A stretch of DNA of 64,000 nucleotides from Arachnia rubra (GCF_019973735.1 NZ_AP024463.1:682001-746000); one strand, 5' to 3'; counted from the first letter of the stretch, positions 37,084-46,801 are shown. The notes: generated by a model not told the origin, from the letters alone. A program made the numbers and translations.

Positions 37084-38295
37084 ATGCGTAAGAGCCTGCT
37101 TGCTCTCGCAGCCACTGGACTGGCTTTCGCCCTGACGGCTTGCGGTTCGCCGAGCAGTGGCAACAACACCTCCGCCGGCTCCTCCGACTCAGCGAAGGCC
37201 TCCGGGACCCTCACCCTCTGGGCTGACGAGACCCGCATCGAGGGCTTCAACGCCATTGGCGAGTCCTTCCAGAAGGCCACTGGGGTCAAACTGGAGGTGG
37301 TGCAGAAACCGACCGAAGACGTCCGGACGGATTTCATCGCCCAGGCTCCCTCCGGGGCCGGCCCCGATCTGATTGTCGGTGCGAATGACTGGGTCGGCAG
37401 CCTCGTCAAGAACGGCGTTGTTGCGCCCGTTGAGCTCGGCGACAAGGCGGACGGTTTCTCCGATGCGGCCAGGAAGGCCTTCACCAGCGAAGGGACCCTC
37501 TACGGCGTTCCCTACGCGGTCGAGAACATTGCCCTGGTGCGCAACAATGCCCTCGCCAAGGAGACCCCGGCCACCTTCGACGAGCTCATCGCCCAGGGCA
37601 AGCAGCTCACCCCGGATCACCCCGTGCTGATCCAGCAGGGCGACAAGGGCGACGCCTACCACCTGTACCCGGTGCAGAGCTCCTTCGGTGCCCCGCTGTT
37701 CAAGCCCGACACCACTGAGATCGGCATGAAGGGCGAGGCGGGCGAGAAGTTCGCCGCCTACATCAAGAAGCTCACCAACGAGGGCGTGCTGTCCGAGTCC
37801 ATCGGTGGGGATCAGGCCAAGCAGGCCTTCCTCGACGGCAAGTCCCCCTACATCATCACCGGGCCCTGGTGGACCGGCGAGTTCACCAAGGCCGGGCTCG
37901 ACATCTCGGTGCTGCCCGTGCCCTCCGCGGGCGGTCAGCCGTCCGCCCCGTTCGTCGGGGTGCAGGGCGTCTACCTGTCGTCGTACTCCAAGAACGCGCT
38001 GCTGGCCAACCAGTTCCTCGACTACATGGCCGGTGACGAGGCGCAGAAGATCCTGCAGGAAAAGGGTGGGCGCCTGCCCGCGCTGAAGTCCGCCGCGGCG
38101 GCCGTCACCGACCCGGTCCTCAAGGGCTTCGAGGCCGCCGGTGAGAGCGGCCAGTCCCTGCCCGCCATCACCGGCATGGACGCGGTCTGGAGCCACTGGG
38201 GTTCCGCTGAACTCAGCATCCTCCGCGGGGAGGATCCCGTGACCACCTGGCAGCAGATGATCGCCAACGTCGAGGACGCGCTCGCCAAGGGCTGA
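37084..38295 (+). CDS. Maltose/maltodextrin-type ABC substrate-binding lipoprotein
   Basis: This 403-residue lipoprotein has a signal peptide ending at the lipobox LTAC (Cys20) and a MalE-like fold. Recognised parts are GTLTLWADETRIEGFNAIGESFQKATGVKLEVV, QAPSGAGPDLIVGANDWVGSLV, YGVPYAVENIALVRNNAL and GPWWTGEFTKAGLDISVLPVPS. It binds an alpha-glucoside outside the membrane for MalF/MalG-type permeases encoded next. GGAGAA precedes the ATG. Confidence 0.93.
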   Translation: MRKSLLALAATGLAFALTACGSPSSGNNTSAGSSDSAKASGTLTLWADETRIEGFNAIGESFQKATGVKLEVVQKPTEDVRTDFIAQAPSGAGPDLIVGANDWVGSLVKNGVVAPVELGDKADGFSDAARKAFTSEGTLYGVPYAVENIALVRNNALAKETPATFDELIAQGKQLTPDHPVLIQQGDKGDAYHLYPVQSSFGAPLFKPDTTEIGMKGEAGEKFAAYIKKLTNEGVLSESIGGDQAKQAFLDGKSPYIITGPWWTGEFTKAGLDISVLPVPSAGGQPSAPFVGVQGVYLSSYSKNALLANQFLDYMAGDEAQKILQEKGGRLPALKSAAAAVTDPVLKGFEAAGESGQSLPAITGMDAVWSHWGSAELSILRGEDPVTTWQQMIANVEDALAKG

Positions 38296-38356
38296 TCGGT
38301 GTTCCGTGCGGGGGGCTGCCCGGGCCCCCGCACGGTTCCCGGTTCGGAAAAGAGAC

Positions 38357-39928
38357 ATGACAGAGAAAACCGACTCTGCAGAGCCGCGGTTGTCCCACGC
38401 CCGCGACTACACACGCCCCGGCTTCTACGCGAAGCTGGTTCTGATGGCCCTGATCAACGCCTTCGGGCTGTACGGCATCATGGTTTCGGTTCCCCGGCAG
38501 CAATGGCTCGTGCTGGGGTTCCTCGCTGTGACGCTTCTCGTCGCCGACTACGTCTACTTCTCCAAGCGGGCGATCCCCGCGAAGTACCTGCTGCCCGGCC
38601 TGGTTTTCCTGCTCGTCTACCAGGTTTACGTGATGGGTTCCACCGCCTGGGTGGCGTTCACCAACTACGGCGACGGCCACAACGACTCCAAGCAAGCTGC
38701 CATCACCCAGATCCTCAAGGCCTCTGACCGCAGGGTCGAGGGCACCTCAACCTATCCCGTGACCGTCGTCGAGAAGGACGGCGAACTGGGATTCGCGGTG
38801 GTGCGCGACGGCCACGCCGAGGCCGGAACCCAGAACACTCCTCTCGCTGAGGTGCAGGGAGCGGTTGTCGCCGGCACCAGGGTGACGGAGGTGCCCGGGT
38901 GGAATGTGCTGTCGCCGGCCGACGTGCAGGCACGGCAGAAGGATGTGCTGGAGTTGCGCGTCAACCTCAGTGACGACCCCACCCAGGGCTGGTTGCGCAC
39001 CGACAACGCGTCCTTCGCCTATGTCGCGAAGTCGGCGTTGACCTACGACGCCGCGGCCGATACCTTCACCGATCCCGAAGGGAAGGTCTACCACGCCGAC
39101 GAGTCCGTGGGAGCCTTCGTCGCCAGCGACGGGTCGCAGCTTACCCCGGGCTGGCGGGTGTTCGTCGGGACCAAGAACTTCACCGAGGTCTTCAACGACT
39201 CGCGGCTGACAGGACCATTCCTCAGCATCATGGCCTGGACCTTCGCCTTCGCGATCCTGTCCGTGCTCACCACATTCGCGCTCGGGCTTGCCCTCGCCGT
39301 GATCTACAACGACAAACGAGTCAGGGGACGCACCTTCTACCGCGCGATCTTCCTGCTGCCCTACGCCTTCCCCGCGTTCCTGGCGGCGCTGACCTGGAAG
39401 GGCATGCTCAACCGGGAGTTCGGGATCATCAACCAGCTCCTGGGTGGGGCCGACATCGCGTGGCTGTCCGACGGGAACCTGGCGAAACTCGCAATCCTGG
39501 GGGTCAACCTGTGGCTCGGATTCCCGTACATGTTCCTGGTCAGCACCGGTGCCCTGCAGGCCATCCCGGGTGAGCTGACCGAAGCGGCCATCATGGACGG
39601 GGCGGGAGCGTGGCGGAGGTTCCGCAGCGTCACGCTGCCGATTCTCATGGTCTCCCTCGCGCCGCTGCTGATAGCCAGTTTCGCGTTCAACTTCAACAAC
39701 TTCTCGTTGATCTACATGCTCACCGGCGGCGGCCCGAACTATTCCGGTGCCCCGGTGCTGATCGGTGAGACCGACATCCTGATCTCGATGGTCTACTCCA
39801 TCGCCTTCGAGTCGGGAGGCAAGCAGTACGGCCTGGCCTCGGCGTTGTCCCTGCTCATCTTCGTGGTGGTCGGGGTAATCGCCTGGCTCGGATTCCGGCA
39901 GACCCGCAAGCTCGAGGAGATCATGTGA
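38357..39928 (+). CDS. MalF-type ABC permease
   Basis: This 523-residue permease has the large extracytoplasmic P2-like loop (about residues 110-280) that is typical of MalF and absent from most sugar permeases. The binding-protein-dependent transport domain follows, with the EAA loop ELTEAAIMDGAGAWRRFRSVTLPIL, where it contacts the ATPase. The ATG at 38357 has a weak ribosome-binding site. The stop overlaps the next start by one base (TGATG). Confidence 0.93.
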   Translation: MTEKTDSAEPRLSHARDYTRPGFYAKLVLMALINAFGLYGIMVSVPRQQWLVLGFLAVTLLVADYVYFSKRAIPAKYLLPGLVFLLVYQVYVMGSTAWVAFTNYGDGHNDSKQAAITQILKASDRRVEGTSTYPVTVVEKDGELGFAVVRDGHAEAGTQNTPLAEVQGAVVAGTRVTEVPGWNVLSPADVQARQKDVLELRVNLSDDPTQGWLRTDNASFAYVAKSALTYDAAADTFTDPEGKVYHADESVGAFVASDGSQLTPGWRVFVGTKNFTEVFNDSRLTGPFLSIMAWTFAFAILSVLTTFALGLALAVIYNDKRVRGRTFYRAIFLLPYAFPAFLAALTWKGMLNREFGIINQLLGGADIAWLSDGNLAKLAILGVNLWLGFPYMFLVSTGALQAIPGELTEAAIMDGAGAWRRFRSVTLPILMVSLAPLLIASFAFNFNNFSLIYMLTGGGPNYSGAPVLIGETDILISMVYSIAFESGGKQYGLASALSLLIFVVVGVIAWLGFRQTRKLEEIM

Positions 39929-40794
39929 TGAACGACAACGTCACCCTCAAGGGCGCCCGCTGGTGGAAGGAAGTGGGCTGGAAACACATCCTCGCGGTGA
40001 TCCTGATGCTCTACTGCATCTTCCCACTGCTCTACGTGCTGTCGGCCTCGCTCAACCCCGGGGGCACGATCAGCGGTTCCAGCGAACTGTTCCGCAACGT
40101 CTCACTGGAGAACTACGCCACACTGTTCGGCACCAACTTCCCGCGCTGGATGTTGCAGTCGTTCGTGGTCAGCACCGCGACCGCGATCGGGACGGTACTG
40201 ATGGCCGCGTCGGCGGCCTACGCGTTCAGCCGCTACCGGTTCACGGGACGCCGAGGCGGCCTCACGACCCTGATGCTCATCCAGATGTTCCCGCAGATGC
40301 TGGCCTTCGTCGCGATCTTCCTGCTGCTGCTGATGCTGCGCGACGTCTACCCGGTGCTGGGACTCAACTCGGCTCTCGGGCTGATCGCCGTCTACCTGGG
40401 CGGGGCGCTGGGTGGCAACACGTTCCTGATCTACGGGTTCTTCAACACCATCCCGAGAGAGCTGGACGAGGCGGCCCGGATTGACGGCGCCACCCACGCC
40501 CAGATCTTCTGGGGGGTCATCATGCGGCTAGTCACCCCGATCCTCGTGGTCGTGGGCCTGCTGTCGTTCGTTAGCAGCTATGGCGAGTTCATCCTGGCCA
40601 GGATCGTGCTGCAGCGGCCCGAGGACTACACCCTGGCTGTCGGCATGTATGTGTGGGCTTCCGATGAACGCAACGCACCGTGGTCGCTGTTCGCGGCGGG
40701 GGCGGTGGTGGCGGCTATCCCGATCATCCTGCTGTTCATGTACCTGCAGAGGTACATCGTCGCCGGACTGACTGCGGGTGCCGTCAAGGGATGA
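39928..40794 (+). CDS. MalG-type ABC permease
   Basis: This 288-residue permease has six predicted helices and the EAA loop ELDEAARIDGATHAQIFWGVIMRLVTPIL. It starts at an ATG overlapping the malF stop. No ATPase gene follows. In actinomycetes such importers commonly share a distant MsiK-type ATPase, which is the likely partner (established pattern, inference here). Confidence 0.93.
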   Translation: MNDNVTLKGARWWKEVGWKHILAVILMLYCIFPLLYVLSASLNPGGTISGSSELFRNVSLENYATLFGTNFPRWMLQSFVVSTATAIGTVLMAASAAYAFSRYRFTGRRGGLTTLMLIQMFPQMLAFVAIFLLLLMLRDVYPVLGLNSALGLIAVYLGGALGGNTFLIYGFFNTIPRELDEAARIDGATHAQIFWGVIMRLVTPILVVVGLLSFVSSYGEFILARIVLQRPEDYTLAVGMYVWASDERNAPWSLFAAGAVVAAIPIILLFMYLQRYIVAGLTAGAVKG

Positions 40795-40815
40795 GTACCC
40801 AATAGAGTGAGCTCC

Positions 40816-42138
40816 ATGACCAATCTCGCCTGGAACATCGAGAGGGTGCTGCCCTCTGCCATCGCTGATCTGCACAAGCTCATCTCCATCCCGTCCATCT
40901 CGTCGATGCCGGAACACGACGGCGACGTTACGGCCTGCCGGGACACTGTGGCAGGCCTGTTCCGGGACCTCGGTGCGGCGGAGGTCAAGTTCCTCGACGG
41001 CGGCGGCAAGCCGGCCGTATGGGCGCATTTCCCCGGACCGGAGGGGACGCCGACGGTGCTGCTGTACGCCCACTACGACGTCCAGCCCATCGGCGATGCC
41101 GCTGCCTGGACCTCGCCGGCTTTCGAGCCGACGGAACGTGACGGCCGGCTGTATGCCCGGGGCTCGGCTGATGACAAGGGCGGCATCGCCGTCCACCTGG
41201 CGGCGTTGCGCGTCTTCGACGGCAAACCGCCCGTCGGGGTGAAGGTGTTCATCGAGGGTGAGGAGGAGGTCGGTTCGCCGACCATGCCGACGCTGCTCGA
41301 CCGCTATCGCGACGAGCTGTCCGCCGACGTCTATGTCGTCACCGACTCCGTCAACTGGGAGGTCGGGAAACCGTCGTTCACCACGTCGCTCAGGGGGGTC
41401 GCCGACTGCAAGGTCACCGTATCCACCCTAGAACAGGGCTTGCACTCCGGCCAGTTTGGGGGAGTGGTGCCGGATGCGCTGACCGCGCTCTGCCGCCTGC
41501 TGGCCACTCTCCACGACGAGGCGGGGAACGTCGCCATCGAGGGGCTTCACCAGGGAACGGCACCCGACCTGGACTATCCCCTGGACCGGCTCAAGGAAGA
41601 GACGGGACTGCTGGATGGCGTCTCGCAGATCGGCGACGGCCCGGTCGTCCAGCGCATGTGGTTCAAGCCCGCTTGCTCTGTGCTTGCCATTGACGCCACT
41701 CCCGTAGCGCAGGCCTCGAACACCCTGATCCCCTCAGCCCGGGCGAAGGTCAGCGTCCGGCTCGCGCCCGGGCAGGACCCGGTCGCGGCGTCCGATGCGC
41801 TGGAGGCTCACCTGCTGAAGCACGCCCCCTGGGGAGCGCGGGTGGAGGTGTCGCGGGGCCAGATGGGCGCGCCCAGCGCCATCTCTCTTGGGGACCGCGC
41901 CGAGGCGGCGAAGGCGGCGTTCCGCGAGGCTTTCGGCGTCGATCCGGTGGAGATGGGCTGTGGCGGCTCCATCCCGATCGTCGCTGAGTTCGCAGACCGC
42001 AATCCGGATGCGATGGTGCTCGTGACCGCTGTCACCGACCCGAACTCCCGGATGCACGGCATCGACGAGTCCCTGGACCTGGGCGACCTGGCCAAAGCAG
42101 CCCTGGCGGAGACGCTATTCCTGCACAACCTGGCCTGA
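40816..42138 (+). CDS. M20-family dipeptidase
   Basis: This ~440-residue metallopeptidase of the M20/ArgE/DapE superfamily has the zinc ligands in YAHYDVQP and GSADDKGG, the catalytic EGEEEVGSP and a dimerisation domain with TLEQGLHSGQFGGVVPDA. The C-terminal half carries CGGSIPIVAEF and MHGIDESLDLGDL. It probably trims dipeptides in the cytoplasm. The start is taken at ATG 40816; a GTG at 40807 is also possible. Confidence 0.9.
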   Translation: MTNLAWNIERVLPSAIADLHKLISIPSISSMPEHDGDVTACRDTVAGLFRDLGAAEVKFLDGGGKPAVWAHFPGPEGTPTVLLYAHYDVQPIGDAAAWTSPAFEPTERDGRLYARGSADDKGGIAVHLAALRVFDGKPPVGVKVFIEGEEEVGSPTMPTLLDRYRDELSADVYVVTDSVNWEVGKPSFTTSLRGVADCKVTVSTLEQGLHSGQFGGVVPDALTALCRLLATLHDEAGNVAIEGLHQGTAPDLDYPLDRLKEETGLLDGVSQIGDGPVVQRMWFKPACSVLAIDATPVAQASNTLIPSARAKVSVRLAPGQDPVAASDALEAHLLKHAPWGARVEVSRGQMGAPSAISLGDRAEAAKAAFREAFGVDPVEMGCGGSIPIVAEFADRNPDAMVLVTAVTDPNSRMHGIDESLDLGDLAKAALAETLFLHNLA

Positions 42139-42296
42139 CACTCGACAGACCGCTCCAGACGCGACATTGGCGTCCGACCTCCAGACCCGCCGTTCCAATC
42201 CAGGTATCCGCTGACGAACAGGCAGGCGGAGGTCGTTGGGCACTTGAAGGTGCAAGCCGGAACGGGCGATGGATCGTGCAAGGTAGGGCACAGATG
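42139..42296. other. Intergenic before the RNA candidate
   Basis: This stretch follows the peptidase gene and precedes a -10-like box. No gene is supported in it. Confidence 0.4.
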
Positions 42297-42302
42297 TATT
42301 CT
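42297..42302 (+). promoter_or_regulatory. -10 box TATTCT of the RNA candidate
   Basis: TATTCT matches TAnnnT and would start transcription near 42309-42311, exactly where the predicted outer stem begins. The -35 region is weak. Confidence 0.4.
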
Positions 42303-42308
42303 GAAAGA

Positions 42309-42414
42309 TGAGTTGACCCTCTTGTAGGGCCGCCGGGGATAGGGCCGGAACCGCCGACAGGTGTTCACCCTAGAGGGAAGCCCCCCGGGGCGCTGCAAGA
42401 GGATCAGCTTTTCT
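42309..42414 (+). ncRNA. Candidate ~100-nt rod-like structured RNA upstream of purF
   Basis: Bases 42311-42327 pair with 42393-42409 (17 pairs with one mismatch and wobbles; core CCTCTTGTAG / CTGCAAGAGG). Inside, 42329-42338 pair with 42383-42391 (nine pairs, one bulged G). A ~44-base apical part contains small hairpins (GGT-GTTC-ACC and CCC-TAGA-GGG). After the outer stem comes a CTTTTC tract. A fitting -10 box lies just upstream. It could be a free small RNA or a purF leader. I could not match it to a riboswitch, SRP RNA or 6S RNA consensus. Confidence 0.45.
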
Positions 42415-42535
42415 TCCAGAGGTGAGTGATTGGCACGGTGGTCTGCGCTGGGTGGGCCCTTGATCCCGTGCCCGGAGATCTTGTCGTCGTGGTGTTCAAC
42501 GGTGGTGATCTGCAGGTAGGCGATAGGCTGAGGCC

Positions 42536-44164
42536 GTGCTCCGACCTGATGGCCGACTCTCGCTCGATCTCGACCCCATCGACCACGGACCGAAGGATGC
42601 CTGCGGCGTCTTCGGGGTGTTCGCTCCATCCGAGGACGTGGCCCAGCTGACCTTCTATGGACTCTTCGCGCTGCAGCATCGCGGGCAGGAGTCCGCCGGC
42701 ATCGCCGTTTCCACCGGGGAGAGGATCACCGTCTTCAAGGACATGGGGCTGGTCTCCCAGGTGTTCGACGAGGTGACCCTCACCTCCTTGCGCGGCCGCC
42801 TCGGCATCGGCCACACCCGCTACTCCACCACCGGAGCGTCCGTGTGGCACAACGCCCAGCCGACATTCCGGGCCACGCACAGCGGAGGACTAGCGCTGGC
42901 CCACAACGGCAACCTCACCAACACCCACGAACTTGAGCGGTGGCTTGGCGAACTCGACCCCGGCCTGCGGGTGCCCGAGAAGAAGACCATGGACTCCACC
43001 AACGACACCTCCCTGGTGACCGCCCTGATGTCAGCTTTCGGCGATGACCCCATCGAGCAGGTCGCCATGAAGGTGCTGCCCCGGCTCCAGGGGGCCTTCT
43101 GCCTGACCTTCATGAACGAGACGACGCTGTTCGCAGCCCGCGACCCGCAGGGTGTCAGGCCGCTCGTCCTAGGGCGGCTCGCCAGTGGCTGGGTGGTCGC
43201 CTCGGAGACCGCCGCCCTTGACATCGTCGGCGCCAGTTTCGTGCGTGAGATCGAGCCCGGCGAGTTCATCGCCATCGACGGCGCCGGGCTGCGCAGCCAG
43301 CGATTCGCCGACGCCAAGCCCAAGGGCTGCCTCTTCGAATATGTCTACCTGGCCCGGCCCGACACCACCATCGCAGGTCGCAGCGTCCACGCCACCCGCG
43401 TGGAGATCGGCCGGATCCTGGCTCGCGAACACCCCGTCGACGCGGACCTGGTCATCCCCACCCCCGACTCCGGGACCCCGTCCGCTGTCGGCTACGCGGA
43501 GGCCTCCGGCATCCCATTCGGCCTCGGCCTGGTCAAGAACGCCTATGTGGGCCGCACCTTCATCCAGCCCAGCCAGACCATCCGCCAGCTCGGCATCCGG
43601 CTGAAGCTGAACCCGCTCAAGGAGGTCATAGCGGGCAAGCGGCTCGTGGTGGTCGACGACTCCATCGTCCGCGGCAACACCCAGCGCGCCCTGGTGCGTA
43701 TGCTCCGCGAGGCCGGAGCGAGGGAGGTTCACGTGCGCATCTCCTCCCCACCGGTCGAGTGGCCGTGTTTCTACGGCATCGACTTCGCCACCCGCGCGGA
43801 GCTGATCGCACCCGGCTTGGCCGTCGGCGAGATCTGCCGGTCGCTGGGAGCTGACTCCCTGGGCTACATCTCCCTCGACGCCCTGACCGAGGCCACCGGA
43901 CGTCCTGCCGCCAGCCTGTGCCGTGCCTGCTTCGACGGCCGCTACCCGATCAAGGTCCCTGAGGGCCGAGCCGAGCTTCTGGGAGACTCTGCAGGCTGCG
44001 ACGATGACCAGGCGAGTGATGCCCAAGCGCCGGCGTGCCGAGGCGGTAGGGGAGAGCGCCCCGGAGGGTGTTCCAGCGGCGGTCAATCCGGCCGGGACCA
44101 TGACCGGGCGTCGCGAGCCGGCCGGTCCCTGCCGGCGGGATCTGTCAATCTGGAGGAGAAATGA
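42536..44164 (+). CDS. purF: Amidophosphoribosyltransferase PurF
   Basis: PurF catalyses the first committed step of purine synthesis, PRPP plus glutamine to phosphoribosylamine. The protein has a short propeptide before the nucleophilic Cys23 (KDACGVFGVFAP), glutaminase motifs (LQHRGQESAGI, GIGHTRYSTTG, HNGNLTN) and the PRPP site VVVDDSIVRGNTQRAL. The last ~60 residues after RYPIKVPEGRAELLG are low-complexity, rich in Gly, Ser, Asp and Arg, and unlike the usual family end. The GTG at 42536 is the chosen start. It overlaps purM by four bases. Confidence 0.93.
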   Translation: MLRPDGRLSLDLDPIDHGPKDACGVFGVFAPSEDVAQLTFYGLFALQHRGQESAGIAVSTGERITVFKDMGLVSQVFDEVTLTSLRGRLGIGHTRYSTTGASVWHNAQPTFRATHSGGLALAHNGNLTNTHELERWLGELDPGLRVPEKKTMDSTNDTSLVTALMSAFGDDPIEQVAMKVLPRLQGAFCLTFMNETTLFAARDPQGVRPLVLGRLASGWVVASETAALDIVGASFVREIEPGEFIAIDGAGLRSQRFADAKPKGCLFEYVYLARPDTTIAGRSVHATRVEIGRILAREHPVDADLVIPTPDSGTPSAVGYAEASGIPFGLGLVKNAYVGRTFIQPSQTIRQLGIRLKLNPLKEVIAGKRLVVVDDSIVRGNTQRALVRMLREAGAREVHVRISSPPVEWPCFYGIDFATRAELIAPGLAVGEICRSLGADSLGYISLDALTEATGRPAASLCRACFDGRYPIKVPEGRAELLGDSAGCDDDQASDAQAPACRGGRGERPGGCSSGGQSGRDHDRASRAGRSLPAGSVNLEEK

Positions 44165-45201
44165 ACAAGTCTGCGTATGCCGCCGCTGGAGTCGACATCG
44201 AGGCCGGCGACCGGGCCGTCGAACTCATGAAAGCCTCCGTTGCCCGCACCCACCGGCCCGAGGTGCTAGGCGGCCTGGGGGGATTCGCCGGGTTCTTCGA
44301 CGCCTCAGCTCTGAAAGGCTATGCCCACCCGGTGCTGGCCACCTCCACCGACGGTGTGGGCACCAAGGTCGCCATCGCACAGGCCCTCGACCGCCACGAC
44401 ACCATCGGCTCTGACCTGGTCGGCATGCTCGTCGACGACCTCGTGGTCACGGGCGCGGAGCCGTTGTTCGTCACCGACTACATCGCCTGCGGCAAGGTGG
44501 TTCCCGAGCGGATCGCGGCTATCGTCTCCGGTATCGCGGACGCCTGCGTTGCCGCTGGCTGCTCCCTCGTCGGCGGGGAGACCGCCGAGCACCCGGGCCT
44601 GCTGGGCCCCGACGAGTACGACGTCGCGGGTGCCACCACCGGCGTCGTCGAGAGGGACGGGATCCTGGGGGCTCACCGGGTCGAGGTGGGCGACGCCGTC
44701 GTGGCCATGGCATCGTCGGGCCTGCACTCCAACGGCTATTCGCTGGTGCGCCGCGTGCTCCTGGAACAGGCCGGATGGTCCCTGGACCGTCACGTCGATG
44801 AGCTGGGCCGCACCCTCGGCGAGGAGCTCCTGGAACCCACCAAGGTCTATGCCCTCGACGTCCTGGCGCTGATCCGCGAGGTCCAGTGCCATGCCCTCAG
44901 CCATATCACCGGCGGCGGACTGGCCAACAACCTGGCCCGGGTGATCCCAGGTGGCATGCAGGCCCGCCTGAGCCGCTCTTCGTGGACGCCCCCGGCGATC
45001 TTCACGTTGGTGCAGGAGACCGGGGGCATCTCCGGCGCCGACCTCGAAGCTACGCTCAACATGGGCGTCGGCATGGTGGTGGTGCTGCCCCAGGAGCAGG
45101 CCGACGCCGCCTTGCGGGTGCTGGCCGGGCGCGGCGTCGCGGGCTGGGTCCTGGGGGAGATCGTTACCGCCGACGGCCCCGGCTCAGCTCTGCTGACCTG
45201 A
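44161..45201 (+). CDS. purM: Phosphoribosylformylglycinamidine cyclo-ligase PurM
   Basis: This 346-residue enzyme makes AIR from FGAM in the purine pathway. Visible motifs are the start YAAAGVDIEAGDRAVELMK, GGFAGFFD, STDGVGTKVAIA, GSDLVGMLVDDLVVTGAEPLFVTDY (in parts), GGETAEHPG, SSGLHSNGYSLVR and HITGGGLANNLARV. The ATG overlaps the purF stop and GGAGG lies upstream in the purF tail, so the pair is coupled. Confidence 0.96.
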   Translation: MNKSAYAAAGVDIEAGDRAVELMKASVARTHRPEVLGGLGGFAGFFDASALKGYAHPVLATSTDGVGTKVAIAQALDRHDTIGSDLVGMLVDDLVVTGAEPLFVTDYIACGKVVPERIAAIVSGIADACVAAGCSLVGGETAEHPGLLGPDEYDVAGATTGVVERDGILGAHRVEVGDAVVAMASSGLHSNGYSLVRRVLLEQAGWSLDRHVDELGRTLGEELLEPTKVYALDVLALIREVQCHALSHITGGGLANNLARVIPGGMQARLSRSSWTPPAIFTLVQETGGISGADLEATLNMGVGMVVVLPQEQADAALRVLAGRGVAGWVLGEIVTADGPGSALLT

Positions 45202-45210
45202 GTCCGCGGT

Positions 45211-46791
45211 TCATGGGGTGCGGTCGGCTGCCGGTTCGTTCTTCTCGCTCTCCGACCCCCCGGTCTCGTCTTCGGGTTCTCCAGTCTCGTCTTCCGGCTG
45301 CCCCGGGCCGACCCGGCCTAGGCGCGTGGCGATCAGGACTGCCACGAAGAGCGCGACGCCCGCAGCGACCAGTCCAGTTTGCCGTGAGGCGGTGGCGAAG
45401 GCCTCCAGGGCGTCGTGTTGGAGCGCGGGGTCGGCCGTCTCGCCGAGGGTCTCGGAGAGTGAGCCACCGGGCGCATCGGGCGCAACCGTCCGGAGAGCGT
45501 GTGTGTACGAGAGATTGAGGACCGCCCCGACGACGGCGATCCCCAAGGCGGTGCCCACCTCCTGGACGGTGTCGTTCATGGACGAGATGAGGCCAGAGCG
45601 GGTGCGGGGACCACTGCTCATCAGCACGTCCTGCGCTGGCACCATGACAAAACCCATGCCCAGCCCGATCAGAATCAGGCAGGCCAGGACCGGCAGGTAG
45701 CCGTCGAGGTTTTGCATCAGCCCGTACGCAGCGCCTGCCGCAGCCACCAGGACCATACCCCCGGTCATCGTTGCCCGGGACGTGATGCGCGCTGCCAGTA
45801 CTGGGGCCAGGGCGGAGGACACCACCGCCGCCGCTGCCATCGGCAGGATGGCCAACCCGGCCAGGAAAGTGCCGTACCCCAGGGAGAGCTGTAGCTTCTG
45901 GGTGATCACGAATTGCAGTCCTGCCATGGTGAACATCACCCCGGCTGCCGCGATCGAAGCCCCCTGGAAGCTGCGGGTACGGGCGACCGCGACGTCGAAC
46001 ATGCCGTCTGGGTGGCGGATGCTGTGCAGCCAGAACCACACGAGCACGATGCCTCCGGCGATGATCGAGCCCAGCGTGGGGACCGTCCACAGTCCGTTTT
46101 CGGAGGAGGAGATGATGCCATAGGTGATGCCCAGCAGCCCGGCTGAGGACAGGAGCGCGGCGGGAAGATCCACGCGCCGCGGGTGGGGATCACGCGACTC
46201 GGGCACCAGGATCATGGAGGCGAGGAAAGCCGCCAGGGCCACAGCCACGTTCAGCCAGAAGATCGCTCGCCAGTCGAAGACTTGGAGGGCAGCGCCTCCC
46301 ACGAGGGGACCCACGATGACACCCAGCGAGGAGGTTCCGCCCCAGATGCCGATGGCCTGCGCTCTGGACGACGGGGGGAACACCTGGGTGAGGATGGACA
46401 GGGTGCCGGGCATGAACATCGCCCCTCCCAGCCCCATCGCCGCCCGGGCCGCGATCACGAGATCCATGTGCTGGCCCATCGCCCCCACGGCGGACGCGGT
46501 CGCGAACACAACCAGTCCCGCCAGGAACACCCGCCGCCGGCCCAGCCGGTCCGAGAGCGCCCCCGCGGTCAGGACCACACCGGCCAGGGCCAGTGAGTAG
46601 GCGTCCACGACCCACTGCAGCTGCTGGGGCGATGCCTCCAGCTCCGCCTGGAGGTGCGGCAGCGCCAGATACAGCCCGGACAAGTCGACCTGCACGATGA
46701 ACGTGGCCAGCCCCAGGGCGGCCAGGATCAACCAGCGCCGTGGATGTCCGGTCTCGGGGTCCCAGCCGGGGCCCTGTGCGGAGAGTGACAT
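45211..46791 (-). CDS. MFS drug transporter, DHA2 (EmrB/QacA) family
   Basis: This 526-residue exporter has 14 predicted membrane helices. It begins RRWLILAALGLATFIVQVDLSGLYLALP and carries the family motifs LSDRLGRRRVFLAGL and GGAMFMPGTLSIL. The C-terminal tail is a run of Glu/Asp/Thr repeats (EDETGEPEDETGG). Such pumps expel cationic dyes and antibiotics. GAGGAG precedes the ATG at 46791. It is divergent from a TetR-type regulator that most likely represses it. Confidence 0.9.
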   Translation of the reverse strand: MSLSAQGPGWDPETGHPRRWLILAALGLATFIVQVDLSGLYLALPHLQAELEASPQQLQWVVDAYSLALAGVVLTAGALSDRLGRRRVFLAGLVVFATASAVGAMGQHMDLVIAARAAMGLGGAMFMPGTLSILTQVFPPSSRAQAIGIWGGTSSLGVIVGPLVGGAALQVFDWRAIFWLNVAVALAAFLASMILVPESRDPHPRRVDLPAALLSSAGLLGITYGIISSSENGLWTVPTLGSIIAGGIVLVWFWLHSIRHPDGMFDVAVARTRSFQGASIAAAGVMFTMAGLQFVITQKLQLSLGYGTFLAGLAILPMAAAAVVSSALAPVLAARITSRATMTGGMVLVAAAGAAYGLMQNLDGYLPVLACLILIGLGMGFVMVPAQDVLMSSGPRTRSGLISSMNDTVQEVGTALGIAVVGAVLNLSYTHALRTVAPDAPGGSLSETLGETADPALQHDALEAFATASRQTGLVAAGVALFVAVLIATRLGRVGPGQPEDETGEPEDETGGSESEKNEPAADRTP

Positions 46792-46801
46792 GCGAAACTC
46801 C

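Noticed and set aside
40795..40815. Missing MalK as evidence of a broken importer
   Set aside because: Actinomycete sugar importers commonly use a shared ATPase encoded elsewhere, so absence here is expected.
42200..42535. Known purine, ZTP or cobalamin riboswitch upstream of purF
   Set aside because: None of the conserved core strings of these classes was found; only the unassigned rod-like structure is visible.
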